NCBI GenBank assembly: GCA_036320915.1
Contig: JAXBDG010000013.1
Span: forward strand, 1,550,001 to 1,614,000
DNA: 64,000 bases
Origin: Linnemannia elongata
Lineage: Eukaryota; Mortierellomycota; Mortierellomycetes; Mortierellales; Mortierellaceae
Direction of reading: 5' to 3'
The position numbers and the translations under genes were made by a program. This document shows positions 21,154 through 32,218 of this stretch, piece by piece (the stretch's first letter is position 1; each line of letters opens with the position of its first letter). The notes below the pieces were generated by a model. It worked only from the letters and a program-made list of their open reading frames with translations, searched no databases and was not told where the DNA came from.

Positions 21154-22086
21154 GATGTTCGTTTCTTTGTCCTTTAAACCTATCAGGAAACTGAAAGCCA
21201 AAAATGTTCATCAACGACCACTTTACAAAGGACTTTTTTTCGCGTTTACCATTCAAGCGGTATCTTCGTGTCGTTGGCTTTGTGTTGGTTACCTTCACTC
21301 CGCTTCCCTTTATTTTTTTTTTGTCTCCGCTTTTTTTTTTTTGACATTACTTGCGCCGTCATGAAGGACACAAGAGACAGGAGACAAAAGGCTCATCTCA
21401 CTCTCGTTCAATGTTTGACCCTCGAAAATTCCAGGAGAAGCAAACGGAGCACAAAAAAAAGGAATGCGCCTTTGTTTCCCCTTTGACCCTTCGTCGTTGA
21501 TAAATATATTATTGAGGAGTGCATGCAATACCATCTATTTTCAGAGCGAGAAATAAGGGATACAGACACACAGACAAGCATCAGGGCAAAACGCGCTCTT
21601 TTTTTTTTAATTGTGTCCTGTTGTGTTCATTCATCCCCTCCACACGAACACTCGAGTACACGCAACAATACAAACAAACAAAAAAAAAACACCCGGGCCA
21701 CAATGCAAGTAAGCCCGATGTGTTGACAACTGAGTCCGCAGCCATGCAACTATCCAATTCCATCCGTCCTGCACGCACTTCTTATTTTTCTTCTATTGTG
21801 CAACACGCCCCCGCATACCCGTGTAACAATCTCAAGCCTCTGTTGTTTGGTGCATTTCCACCACAATATCGAAACTCAAAACACAATAACCACGAAACAC
21901 ATCCCCAAGGATATCTAGAAGAAAAAAAATCCTATAAAAGCTAGCATCCACCCACGATTTTATTTTGTTCCTCAGCCCAACAACACTCCACAGCTTCCAC
22001 AGCAACCAACCCTTCCCTACCTACCTTACCCTCCTCAACCTCTCTGACTCTTCCCTCCCTCCCTAACCCCACCTCTTCCTTCCAAC
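21154..22086. promoter_or_regulatory. Upstream region of VKD-rich secreted gene
   Basis: T-runs at about 21310-21345 and 21600-21609, then a strongly C/T-rich leader (about 21960-22086) that leads directly into the ATG at 22087. A TATA-like TATAAAAG occurs at about 21933-21940, about 150 bases before the start, consistent with a strongly expressed gene. No other gene is seen. Confidence 0.5.
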
Positions 22087-22800
22087 ATGAGAATCGCCGC
22101 CTTCATCCCCGCCGTCTTGGCCCTCACTCTCTTCTCCGCCACCCAGGCCGCCCCCGCCCAGCATGACACCACTGCCATCTCGATGTTCAAGAAGCGTGGT
22201 ATCGACGGTGTCGATGCCATCGTCCACTTGTACACCAAGGTCGTCGCTGACGTCGCTCTCAAGACCTGCGACAAGATCGAGGTCGACCTCTGTGCCGATG
22301 TTGTCGTCGACCTCAAGGTCGATGCCAACGTTCTCGGTGGTCTCGTCACCGCCAAGGTCAATGTTGACAAGCTCAAGCTCCAGACCAAGGACAAGGTCGA
22401 TGTCGATGTCAAGGCCGAGGCCAAGGCTCACGTCAAGGTCGAGGCTGTTGCCCCTATTAAGGCCATCGTCCACGAGTCGATCATTGCTATTTGCCCTCTC
22501 GTCAACGACGACTGCCTCAACAAGGAGGCCAACGCCATCGTTGCCGACATCAATTCCAAGATCGACGTCCACGTCTCCAAGGTCTTTGTCAACCTCAAGT
22601 CCCACATTGATGCCCACGTCCGCCTGCGCATCAAGGCCATCGTCGAGGAGGTCTGCGTCCACCTCGGAATTGCTGATGTCACCATCCACGCTCGTGCCTG
22701 GGTTGCCTCCAACATTGACGCCCATGTCAAGGTCTGGGTCAAGCTCTGGGTCAAGCTCTGGGCCAAGGTCAACCTTGTTGCCAAGATCCGCGCCTTGTAA
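22087..22800 (+). CDS. Repetitive Val/Lys/Asp-rich secreted protein
   Basis: Intron-less, 237 aa. The signal peptide is MRIAAFIPAVLALTLFSATQA, with likely cleavage before the APAQ region. A KKR at about 36-38 could be a processing site. The mature protein is built of short alternating hydrophobic/charged units (VDVKAEAKAHVKVEAVAPI, NIDAHVKVWVKLW, VNLVAKIRAL), dominated by Val, Ala, Lys and Asp. Five Cys are spaced through it (TCDKIEVDLC, ICPLVNDDC, EEVCVH). Codons are almost all C- or G-ending (GTC, AAG, ATC), as in highly expressed genes. The alternation suggests an amphipathic surface-active or self-assembling protein, but it is not hydrophobin-like in Cys pattern. Family not recognised. 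Confidence 0.85.
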   Translation: MRIAAFIPAVLALTLFSATQAAPAQHDTTAISMFKKRGIDGVDAIVHLYTKVVADVALKTCDKIEVDLCADVVVDLKVDANVLGGLVTAKVNVDKLKLQTKDKVDVDVKAEAKAHVKVEAVAPIKAIVHESIIAICPLVNDDCLNKEANAIVADINSKIDVHVSKVFVNLKSHIDAHVRLRIKAIVEEVCVHLGIADVTIHARAWVASNIDAHVKVWVKLWVKLWAKVNLVAKIRAL

Positions 22801-23741
22801 AAGAAGCCTCTGCGGTTTTCTTTCTACCATAGTGCCTTTGAGACATATGGCCGTCCATACCAAAGCATATAGCATTGTCCCATCGTTCTTTTTTACGCAG
22901 CATTCACGCACACACTTCGCATCACCCTCGTCCCTTAGGCTTTTCCCATACTAGAGTCAGAGTTGAACCTTTTCTTCCTTCCTTTCCTCCTTCCTTCTCC
23001 TCTCCTTTCCTCTCTGTTCCAGAACCTGAACGCTTATTTAATTCATTATTTATTTGCGACTTGCTATCTTCAAGTCAGAGTTCCCTACTATTTCCTACAA
23101 ATAAAACCCCATAAAATCAACGCGTCCTTGTCCATGTGCATTGGGTGGTACTGCCGAAGAAAAGGTTGGGAAGAAAAGAATTTAGCAGCCGTCTTGGTCT
23201 GTGCCTCTTCTCTTCCCAGACAGCCAATCATAATCCTTTGCTATCCAGTACGATGATGATGATGATATGGTGGTGGTCATCAATAGAAAGGAACTCGTGA
23301 CCCACTCTCTGACTCGCTTGCGCCCAAACGAAAAAAAATCGACTCCCTTTTCTCTTTCTCCTTTTTTTCCCTTTTCTCCCCCATTCATTTCTTCACCTCA
23401 TTTCACTTCATTCATTCATTCATTCATTCATTCCTGACCCTCCCTCCACAACCCATTCACTTTGCTAATCACTCACCCCTCTTCCTCTTTTTTTTTTCTT
23501 GACTCTGCCTTACTTTGTATATACCAACACACCACTTCTTCTCTACACAGAAGGAGAACAGCGACAACAGCAAAAAACAACAACAGGAAAGAAATCACCT
23601 TTGGCCTCCTTCAGACCCTCCTTGTTTCTCAACCTTCTCTCTTCCCTCTTCCCTCTTCCCTCATCCCCAACTCATATCCTACCTCGTCACGCACCACAAC
23701 AACAGCGACAGCAACAACGACAACACCCACAAACCTTCACA
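22801..23741. other. Intergenic with ATTC microsatellite and C/T leader
   Basis: The 3' flank of the VKD-rich gene, then an ATTC repeat (about 23408-23434) and a C/T-rich leader up to the next ATG at 23742. Nothing else recognised. Confidence 0.4.
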
Positions 23742-24425
23742 ATGATGCTCTCATCATATCGCCGAACGTACCACATCAGTAGCCTATGCCTATGTCTCCT
23801 CCTACTCCAACATACACTCGTCCTCGTTTCAAGCACAATCACCTTCTCACAACCGGCAGCAAGCACCACCTGGTCTCCTGGCGAATCCTACGACATTGTC
23901 ATATCATCAGACTCTCAAGACACTGCCGTTCAGACCTGGCAGGTAGATCTTGTTGTCATTGGAGGCGAGTGTGATGGGATCTGTCTCCATGACGGCGTTG
24001 TCAAGGAAATTTCTCAGGGCTACAACCTCCAGTCTAGCCTTCGCTTCAAGGTTCCAACAGATCTTGTACAGCACGGCAAGGTATATACTACAAGCCCTCT
24101 TTGTTAGCCCTTGTAAGTCTTGAAGATTTTAACTTATTTTTTTCTCACGCTAATGTTGATGTGGTTTGTGTCCATCGTTGATACTTGATAGGCATTCCAA
24201 GTGCAGTTTTCGAATGGTGGGTCGGCACCTGTCTATCACTCGGAGACGTTTACGATCGAGAAGGCGAACAAGGGACCGGCGGGCACAGCCACAGCCACTG
24301 CATCTGTTGCAGCAGAGGGAGCACAGGCGACGACGACTGCTCACAACGAAAATGCCGCCTCTTATGTTCTCCCTGCGGCGCTTGTAACCGCGTTTTCTTG
24401 TCTCTTTGCCTTCATGCTGATATGA
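23742..24425 (+). CDS. GPI-anchored Kre9/Knh1-like wall protein
   Basis: Exons 23742-24080 and 24192-24425 give 190 aa. An N-terminal signal peptide (hydrophobic core LCLCLLLLQHTLVLVSS) is followed by a beta-rich domain, ITFSQPAASTTWSPGESYDI, then QTWQVDLVVIGG. The sequence after the splice includes AFQVQFSNGGSAPVYHSETFTI. This matches the Ser/Thr-rich GPI-anchored / Kre9-Knh1 N-terminal domain common in fungi. A Thr/Ala-rich linker and a C-terminal hydrophobic tail (YVLPAALVTAFSCLFAFMLI) after small residues fit a GPI attachment signal. Expected at the plasma membrane or in the wall. The exact enzyme or structural role is not shown by the sequence. Confidence 0.8.
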
Positions 24426-24506
24426 TTCGTCGCAGATTGATTTGATACCAACCGTTATTTCCTCGATCAAATAAACAATATTTAAATCCCGTCAGAGTTA
24501 CTCAGT

Positions 24507-24514
24507 GACGTGAC
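24507..24514 (+). promoter_or_regulatory. CRE-like site upstream of ATP1
   Basis: TGACGTGA, one mismatch from the palindromic CRE TGACGTCA, about 165 bases upstream of the ATP1 start. A perfect CRE occurs upstream of NDUFA2 (59501-59508). Binding by an ATF/CREB-type bZIP factor is inference. Confidence 0.35.
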
Positions 24515-24676
24515 CCTCAACAAAAACAAATGTTTTGTGCCCTCCCGCCTATCCGATCCCCCGTCCCGCCTTTGAAGGAGCAAGCCATACTACTTATCAG
24601 GCACACTGCGTCTTTTCTCGTTTCTTCTCCTCTCTCCTCCTCATCACCCCCTCTCCTCATATCCGCATTATCCACC

Positions 24677-27538
24677 ATGCTCAGATCTCTCAGCCGTGCT
24701 GCCCGCCCCGCTGCCATCGCCTTGGCCCGCAGCGCCCCCGTGGTACGTTCAAGTTACTCTTCTCGACTCAACTAATCAACGTCGATCATCCATCCATCAA
24801 CGGATCGAGATCGACAATCAGTATTTTATTTTTTTATTGTGTTCCATCATCCAAGAGCTCCACCCACATACCCTGTCACCCCAACACACTTCCTTCCCTA
24901 TGACACCCCAACCTTTCATATCCCACCCCTCTCTCTATTACTTAACGCCTCCTCACCTCCACCTTCAACAATAAGACCAACGACTACGACAACTATCTCA
25001 ACAAACAACAACAAACCACGTCCCGTCACACATATCCCCTTCTCATCATCACGTCTCACCGTGCATACTGCCCCTTGGATACATCATCACGTTGAGAGTG
25101 ATCACTAGCATAAAGAAAAACCCAACTGCACTCTTTATACGACACGACATCAAAGATAGCGCCAGCACACCCGTCGCCTTCCAGCCTGCCGCGTTGCAAC
25201 ATCTCACACGCTCTGCTCAGGACGGATGGGGGTGTGAACTATTTTGTGCCTGAGATCGACCAACTGTTTGGATCCATCGCGTCTGGACGTTGAGCGGCAG
25301 GACATAGGAATAGAACTGTTCCTCCTTTCCTTCCTACTTGTTCACTCACGTTGTGGATGATCATCGACTTGTCAATACCAGTTATTGCGTGTCGTTTTTG
25401 CTTTATTTTATTATTTTTTTTTTTGGTTGTGTTCTGATTCGGGTCCAGTCGGATCTCCAATCGGGGAGCTCGATCTGTGGGTGATCAGAGCGACAACGAC
25501 CGTACACTTTTTTTTTTCTTGTCCTCTACAGTTTCAATTGCCCCTTCGATTATCTACATTCTACATATACCTTCTATTCTCGCGACAATGGCCCAGCTGC
25601 GATCATTTCGCAAATATCGTACCCTGCATAGAGAAAAATGACTTACAATTCATCTTTATATTCATCGTGTTATCAATTCAATAGGTTCGCGCCAACGTCG
25701 GTGCCTTCTCTGCCATCCGCAACTATGCCACCGCCAAGCCTGGTATGAACCAACATCCCCGCTCAGTGGCCATTCTTCTGAAGCGTCGCAACATTTTTTT
25801 GCAGTTTGACTAATAAGCAACAATGAAATTTACCTTGGCGATCAAAATAGCCACCTCTGAGGTCACCTCCATTCTCGAGGACCGCATCAGCGGCCTCAAC
25901 TCCTCCGTTGATATCCAGGAGACCGGCCGTGTCTTGTCCATTGGAGACGGTATTGCCCGTGTCTACGGTTTGAAGAACTGCCAGGCCGAGGAGATGGTTG
26001 AGTTCTCCAGCGGTGTCAAGGTAAACAACATGACTGGAAGATTCCCTGTGAATGGAGATCGGGAACCTGCTTCGCCTCCAGGCATCGCATGGACAACTCC
26101 CCAGTTGGAGGCTGGAACGATACGATCCAATGTGGAAGCGACCACTAACGCCTACTGCTTCTACCAATTGCAATTTGGAACTCGTCAATAGGGTATGGCC
26201 ATGAACTTGGAGGCTGACAACGTCGGTATTGTCGTCTTCGGTAACGATCGTCTCATTCGCGAGGGTGATACCGTCAAGCGTACCGGTAACATTGTCGATC
26301 TCCCCGTCGGTGAGGCTCTTTTGGGCCGTGTCATCGATGCCCTCGGTAACCCCATCGATGGAAAGGGCCCCATCGCCGCCTCTGAGCGTCGCCGTGCCCA
26401 GGTCAAGGCCCCCGGTATTCTCCCCCGTGAGTCTGTCCGTGAGCCCATGTTGACTGGTATCAAGTGCATTGACTCCATGGTCCCCGTTGGTCGTGGTCAG
26501 CGTGAGTTGATTATTGGTGATCGTCAGACCGGAAAGACCTCCGTCGCCCTCGACACCATTCTTAACCAGAAGAAGTGGAACGATGGCACCGAGGAGGCCA
26601 AGAAGTTGTACTGTGTCTACGTTGCCGTTGGTCAGAAGCGTTCCACCGTCGCCCAGTTCGTCCAGACCCTCGAGGAGAACGATGCCATGAAGTACTCCGT
26701 CGTCGTCGCTGCCACCGCCTCCGAGGCCGCCCCTCTTCAGTACCTCGCTCCCTTCTCTGGATGCGCTGTCGGAGAGTACTTCCGTGACAACGGCAAGCAC
26801 GCTTTGATCGTTTTCGACGATTTGTCCAAGCAGGCTGTTGCCTACCGTCAGATGTCTCTTTTGCTTCGTCGTCCCCCAGGTCGTGAGGCTTACCCCGGTG
26901 ATGTCTTCTACCTTCACTCCCGTCTTTTGGAGCGTTCCGCCAAGATGAACCGCAAGCTCGGTGGTGGTTCCATGACCGCTCTCCCCATTATTGAGACCCA
27001 GGGAGGAGATGTCTCTGCCTACATTCCCACCAACGTCATTTCCATTACTGACGGTCAGATCTTCTTGGAGGCTGAGTTGTTCTTCAAGGGTATCCGTCCC
27101 GCCATTAACGTCGGTCTTTCCGTCTCCCGTGTCGGATCCCACGCCCAGACCAAGTCGATGAAGAAGATTGCTGGTTCCATGAAGTTGTACCTCGCCCAGT
27201 ACCGTGAGGTCGCTGCCTTCGCCCAGTTCGGTTCCGATTTGGATGCCTCGACCCAGTTCTTGTTGAACCGTGGTGCCCGTCTTACTGAGTTGCTCAAGCA
27301 GCCCCAGTACAAGCCCCTCCCCGTTGAGCACCAGGTTGCCATCGTCTTCGCCGGTGTCAACGGTTTCCTCGACAAGATCCCCGTCAACCGTGTCGGCGAG
27401 TACGAGCGTGCTTTCATCCCCCACTTGGTCTCCAACCACAAGGACCTCCTCGAGGAGATCCGCAAGTCTGGTGATTTGAGCACCGAGTCCTTCGCCAAGC
27501 TTAAGGATGTCACCACCGAGTTCACCAAGAACTTCTAA
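24677..27538 (+). CDS. ATP1: Mitochondrial ATP synthase subunit alpha
   Basis: Alpha subunit of F1-ATPase, alternating with beta in the catalytic hexamer. Exons 24677-24742, 25685-25742, 25851-26020 and 26192-27538 give 548 aa (yeast 545). The presequence is [21 protein letters not shown] and continues into [19 protein letters not shown] across intron 1. The Walker A is GDRQTGKTS, and [20 protein letters not shown] follows. The alpha signature [14 protein letters not shown] and a SILEDRI start of the mature N-domain are present. Strong C-ending codon bias indicates high expression. Intron 1 is 942 nt, much longer than most introns here. A CRE-like TGACGTGA lies about 170 bases upstream of the ATG. 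Confidence 0.98.
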
Positions 27539-27932
27539 AGTGTCTGTCCCTAGCTCACTCCCCTCTCCCTTCTCTGCCTCCAATAACAACACCACTCCCA
27601 CCACATACAGATAACAATCACCACCACACTCTCCCCATTTGTCTCTTGAAAAACAGAATCAAAAAAACAAAAAAGGCTTTGGCCACCATTACATCCTGCA
27701 GGCTACTGTGTTTACGAAATAAATTGTCCAACGTTTTTATATAACTTTTTGAGCAACTTTGCTTGACCATGGCGCGTTCCATTTTTCATGTCGTTCGCGT
27801 GCGTGTTTTTACGACATTCTTGGTGATCGTGTTCGCAGTCACGAAGCTCCCTTGTGGTTCTCTATCTCTCTTCTTGTCCTTCTCATCAACTCATTCAACA
27901 CAACAATCAAAAACAACCACAAAAACTACATC
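27539..27932. other. Intergenic, 394 bases
   Basis: ATP1 3' region followed by the leader of the next + strand gene (CA-rich just before its ATG). No gene seen. Confidence 0.4.
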
Positions 27933-29301
27933 ATGGACGACCTTGACATGGAAGAGGAATTTGATTTCGGAGGCTTGACTCTTGGTGAGTTCCCTAGGAG
28001 CAGTATCTCCCACCCAACTGACGTCCTCCACCTGAGTGACTCTCTCTCAGCAGCCTCCCTCTCGGACCAGAGTTCAGCTGCTCAAGCACTACAAGCACAA
28101 CAGGCACAGGCAGTGTCGACGTCGAATACGACCCCTTTGAGCGCTGTAACGGCGTCAGGTTCTGGAGAAGGGGATGAGCCAACACCCGATAACGGACCGT
28201 GGGCAAAGTTGCCGTCCGCTGATGCGGGTGATATCAACCCTTACCTGCCTGGGGTCACGGCGCAGAAGCTGGATGCCATGGCCATGGACCCATATCATAT
28301 CTTCAAATCTGCTCCGCCCCAGTCCGGAGATTCACCTTTTTCTATCCCACCGCCATCATCATCGCAAGATCAGAAGGACAAGGATAAGGATCGGAAACAA
28401 GACGCGAGGACCGATGACGGGATCAAGAAGGACAAGATCCCGGATTGGATGTTAGCAGACCCAGAACTCAAACCTACCACCACCGACCTTGGCTGGACCA
28501 CCACAACAACAACGACATCGCAGAAAGACGATGGGTTGGGTTGGGGAGACCCAGGGACGTTTGGAGGGTTTGGGTATTCGGGTGCCGATCTGTCGACAAC
28601 TGTGGATTCGAATGCACTGTTTGGGTTCTCGTCCTACCCGACCTACGAGTCTTTGTCATTTGCGAACGCGATTGCGGAGGAGCAGCATCGAAAGCATACT
28701 ATCCTTGCCTCTGGAGGTACCTATGATCCCTTCTCTTCATCTTCTTCGAATTCTTCGGGAGCTGATGGTGGAGGGCAGACGCGGACGACACGGGAGGGCG
28801 GATTTGCGAGGTTCGGGAATACGGTGAGGGGGGATGGACAGATTGCGCCCGTGTTTGGACGGCGCCCATCCTCATCTTTTGGCTCTGGTTCTTCTGGAAG
28901 CGGAATTGGTGGTGGGTCGGGTAATGAGCATGGATTTACATGGGACAACAAGGATCAGAGGAAGAGCCCGACTGCTGCTGCCGGTTCTGAACAGCAAGGA
29001 CAGGCTCAATGGCAGACATGGCGGTCGAGAGGTGGACCCACTCAGGGTGTTCCGGATCTGGATCAGCTTATGGATGAGGATGATCTTGAGGATGATCCCT
29101 TTGATGAGCCCCAGATCAAGTAAGAACTCTTTCTACGTTAACTTGTTTGTATTGCTTGTGTAGTCTTTTGTTTGAAGTATGTTCTTGATATGCATATATA
29201 TCAGGAGTTGATGCTGATATTGAGGCTTGCTTGTAATTTGGTTGATCTGATTTTTGCATAGGGCGACTCCTGGCTTTGCGCCTGCACAGTACAAACATTA
29301 A
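27933..29301 (+). CDS. Disordered acidic hypothetical protein, 408 aa
   Basis: Exon 1 27933-29119 and a short last exon 29262-29301. The frame would also stop at a TAA inside the donor (AA|GTAAGA), but splicing adds a natural ATPGFAPAQYKH C-terminus. The start MDDLDMEEEFDFGG is very acidic. A short ordered-looking segment, GPWAKLPSADAGDINPYLPG then AMDPYHIFKS, lies at about 90-130. Most of the rest is Ser/Gly/Gln/Thr-rich with a LPDWML-like PDWMLADPELKP patch and a Gly/Phe-rich part (GTFGGFGYSGAD). The end is acidic (MDEDDLEDDPFDEPQ). No domain recognised; a nuclear or regulatory scaffold is possible but unproved. Confidence 0.7.
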
Positions 29302-29691
29302 TCACACCACCAACCACGACCACAATCAATGTACAACACACACTCACACAAACACACATCAAGATCGTTATCGTAGTCGCCTTTGCTCTCCTGCAAAATA
29401 AAGCAACTGTGCAATAACATGCGAGTAGAAGGAAACAAGGTTGAAGAAAAAAAAATGTATTATTGTACATGGGGGTTTGCTCTCTTTTCGTAATGCTTTG
29501 GTAGACTGAGCTGTAGTGTTGACTTATCTCCGGTCAATGCCTGTCAGTAAAAAAAAAAAAAAAAGATTGATCCCGATCCTGATCCCAACGGTCTCCATTC
29601 AACTCTTGCAACAGCCAATGGTAGCGAAGATGCGCAAAGAAGCAAAAGTTAAAGGGGTGGCGAAAGGGTGATGAAGAAGCCAGCGTGCTCT
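29302..29691. other. Intergenic, 390 bases
   Basis: Convergent 3' flanks of the 408-aa gene and the RRM gene, with an A-run at about 29549-29563. Nothing recognised. Confidence 0.4.
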
Positions 29692-30479
29692 TTACTCGGA
29701 CATTTCTGAATCAGAGTCAGAGTCTGCTTCCCTCTCCCGTTTTGCAGCCGATGCTGAAGTATTAGACGTCTGATCTCCTGCTCCTGAGCCGATCTTCTTC
29801 ATGGGTGGCTGCTTGAACGTTCCATCCAGCTTGGCGATAGCATTTGATTTCGACTTTGCATATTGGATCTCCTGTTACATCATACGGACAAGTTAGGCGT
29901 GTTAATCTTCAGGCAAATGTCTACGCCCCGTCATTTGATCATTCCGTATATCAGACGCGAAAGAAAAGACAACCCATGTTGCAAGAAACGTACCATTGGC
30001 CGATCGTAAAAGTTGAATCCTTGAAGTCCACGGAGCGCCGCTGTTGCAGAGACGATATCTGAGAAGGCGATAAAAGCCTGTCCACGGTCCCGTTTTGTCT
30101 TTGAGGCGACGATTGAGATGACCTTGCCGTAAGCCGAGAATAGACAGTACAGACTACGCTTCAGCTCTGTTTTTTGTTCGTTGGTTGAGGTTGAGTTGAG
30201 TTGTAGTTTGGTTGAGGTATAGTTGGAGTAGTTACAGTTGAGAAGTCGTTGGAAGCAATTGAAGGTGACAGAAAGAAACGACAGTTAGTTTCTAATCTAG
30301 TAGATACGCGTTGGATCCTGTGTAGCGAAGAAAAGTGAAAAACAAGAAAAGTGGCAAATAAAAGATAGCGGCACACGACAGACAGACAAAAAAAACATAC
30401 CAATCTTGTTGATCTTTTCGTTGAGGTTACGGACGTAGATCGTCTGGTTGGGGTCGATGGCAGGGGCGGTGGATGCCAT
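29692..30479 (-). CDS. U1A/U2B''-type snRNP RRM protein
   Basis: Binds the U1 or U2 snRNA loop in the spliceosome. Exons 30479-30401, 30166-29994 and 29871-29692 give 143 aa. One RRM fills residues about 10-95. RNP2 is TIYVRNLNEKI, followed across the splice by the ELKRSLYCLFSAYGKV helix. RNP1 is RGQAFIAF, and the FDR-like FYDRPMEIQYAKSKS segment is characteristic of this family. There is no second RRM, so it is closer to yeast Msl1 (U2B'') in layout than to full-length U1A. The C-terminus is short, Ser/Asp-rich and acidic. Its promoter is shared with cyclophilin A. Confidence 0.9.
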
Positions 30480-30629
30480 TTTGTATTGTGTTGTGTTGAT
30501 GTCTGTGCTGTTTTTCTTCCTGGCCTTGGTTGAGTCGTGGGTTCCCTGTGGTGGACTGAAGAGGGATCGCTTTCCTTTGGTTGATGGCAAAAGAAAGAAT
30601 GGGAGAAGCATCACCCACTAGATTTCCTG

Positions 30630-30637
30630 TGACGTCA
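30630..30637. promoter_or_regulatory. Perfect CRE/ATF palindrome
   Basis: TGACGTCA, the consensus site for ATF/CREB-type bZIP dimers, about 100 bases upstream of the cyclophilin start and 150 upstream of the RRM gene start. Confidence 0.6.
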
Positions 30638-30641
30638 CTCT

Positions 30642-30685
30642 AAAAAAAAAACTACCGCGGTCATGCCCGCGGTAGTTTTTTTTTT
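30642..30685. repeat. Perfect 19-bp inverted repeat in promoter
   Basis: Left arm: ten A then CTACCGCGG (30642-30660). Spacer: TCATGC (30661-30666). Right arm: CCGCGGTAG then ten T (30667-30685). The arms are fully complementary. As RNA from the + strand it would end in a U-run like an intrinsic terminator, but in a fungal promoter a protein-binding palindrome is more likely. Confidence 0.8.
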
Positions 30686-30736
30686 CTTTTCCATTCAATT
30701 CACCTCTTCACACACAAACTCACCCTTCTATTCACC

Positions 30737-32104
30737 ATGACCAAGTCTGCCAAGGTTTTCTTCGACATCGCCATCAACCAGAAGCCTGGTATGTCTCCCA
30801 TTCATTCCCTCTTCTATTCACACACCTCCAACAACACGTCAAAAACACCACCGCGCAACTCCATTCTGATTTTCAACACGACTTTCTCTTACTCGGGCGG
30901 GAACGACAAAAACTAAAGCCGTTGCCAAGGCTCTGTGCCCTTCTTTCACCTCTACTTTCCTGAACGAAACGTCTCACACCTCTTTTTCATTCACTATTAC
31001 CTTCGTATAGCTGGTCGTTTGACCTTCAAGCTCTTCAACGAGACCGTCCCCAAGACTGCCGAGAACTTCAGAGCTCTCTGCACTGGTGAGAAGGGCAAGT
31101 CTGCCCTCTCCGGTATGCCCCTTACCTACAAGGGCAGCAAGTTGTAAGTGTTCTATCGGATGCCACAGGCTGGGCTTTCTCAATGGAAGGGATATCCCTG
31201 AACTATGTTGAATAAAGGGACCTGACTAACTAAATCCTTTTACTCCATTTCTCGCTTTGCACTTCTATAGCCACCGTATCATTCCCGGCTTCATGGCTCA
31301 GGGTAAACATTCGGGACTATTGTTTTTGCTTGATTTTCGAGTGTTTCTTCGGGACAGGCAGCAGGACCTAAAAAAAACAAAAACTTAGAAGCGCGAGAAA
31401 GGATTACACCAACCACGGACCTAATGGAACTAACGTCATTTTTTTTTCCTGATCTTGCTCTTTTTACCTATGCCTGCTTTTCTCCGCTCTGTGACCCATT
31501 GTACCTTTCCTTCCGATCCGAATAGGTGGTGGTAAGTGACGCGGCATACGCACGCACGAAAACTTCCTTTTTTGATTATTTTTTTGATGGCCACCTCAGG
31601 CTGCGGGCAAACGCGACATTATAAGTAATCTAATATAAACACGTCTATTTTTTCCATTCAACTGTTACAGACTTCACCCGTGGCGATGGACGTGGTGGTG
31701 AGTCCATCTATGGTGCCAAGTTCGCCGAGTAAGTGCGCTCTCATCTTCTTACCGCGTACATGGATGTCATGTCGCACCAAGGAAAATGTCTCCAGCACTA
31801 CCCGGCCAACCAACAAAACCTTTTAACAAATCTGTTTTTGACGTCCACAAAAAATAATAGTGAGAACTTCAAGATTGCTCACAAGGGCCCCGTTCTGTCG
31901 ATGGCCAACGCCGGCCCCAACACCAACGGCTCCCAGTTCTTTATCTGCTTCCAGGACACCCCTTGGTTGGATGGAAAGCATACTGTCTTTGGAAAGATTG
32001 ACCAGGGTGAGGAGCTCTTGAAGAAGCTCGAGTCCGTCGGCACCCCCAGCGGTGCCCCCACCGCCACCGTCGAGATTGTCGACTGCGGTGAGATCCAGGA
32101 GTAA
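30737..32104 (+). CDS. CPR1: Cyclophilin A, peptidyl-prolyl isomerase
   Basis: Cytosolic prolyl isomerase and cyclosporin target. Six exons, 30737-30788, 31011-31143, 31271-31302, 31526-31531, 31671-31728 and 31861-32104, give 174 aa. Exon 4 is a 6-nt microexon (GTGGTG) needed to spell the invariant QGGDFT motif. Active-site elements are present: FHRIIPGFM (catalytic Arg), [24 protein letters not shown], and the cyclosporin-contact Trp in [12 protein letters not shown]. Fungal-type insert near [16 protein letters not shown]. No signal peptide. The C-terminus adds a short VDCGEIQE. Codons are biased, consistent with high expression. Confidence 0.97.
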
Positions 32105-32218
32105 ATACGTTACACTTACACATTGGATACGAAACAGGACAATCGGCGGGTTTTTGCATTTTGATACAGGAAGTTAATAAACACAATACAATAACTTAAG
32201 CGACGCGTTTTACAGTTT

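Larger units (their letters stand above)
30480..30736. promoter_or_regulatory. Divergent promoter, RRM protein / cyclophilin A
   Basis: 257 bases between the two start codons. It contains a perfect CRE (30630-30637) and, 4 bases later, a perfect 19-bp inverted repeat (30642-30685). This is the most structured promoter in the window. Confidence 0.65.

Noticed and set aside
22063..22911. 282-codon open frame on the minus strand
   Set aside because: Antisense shadow of the repetitive secreted gene. The + strand frame has a signal peptide and a natural stop.
25763..27604. 613-codon open frame on the minus strand
   Set aside because: It is the antisense shadow of ATP1, whose C/G-ending codon bias suppresses stops on the opposite strand. 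The sequence is low in ordered motifs and Gly/Leu/Val/Asp-rich.
30667..30685. Intrinsic terminator (GC stem then T-run)
   Set aside because: It lies between two divergent start codons in a fungal genome, upstream rather than downstream of genes, and Pol II does not terminate at such structures.
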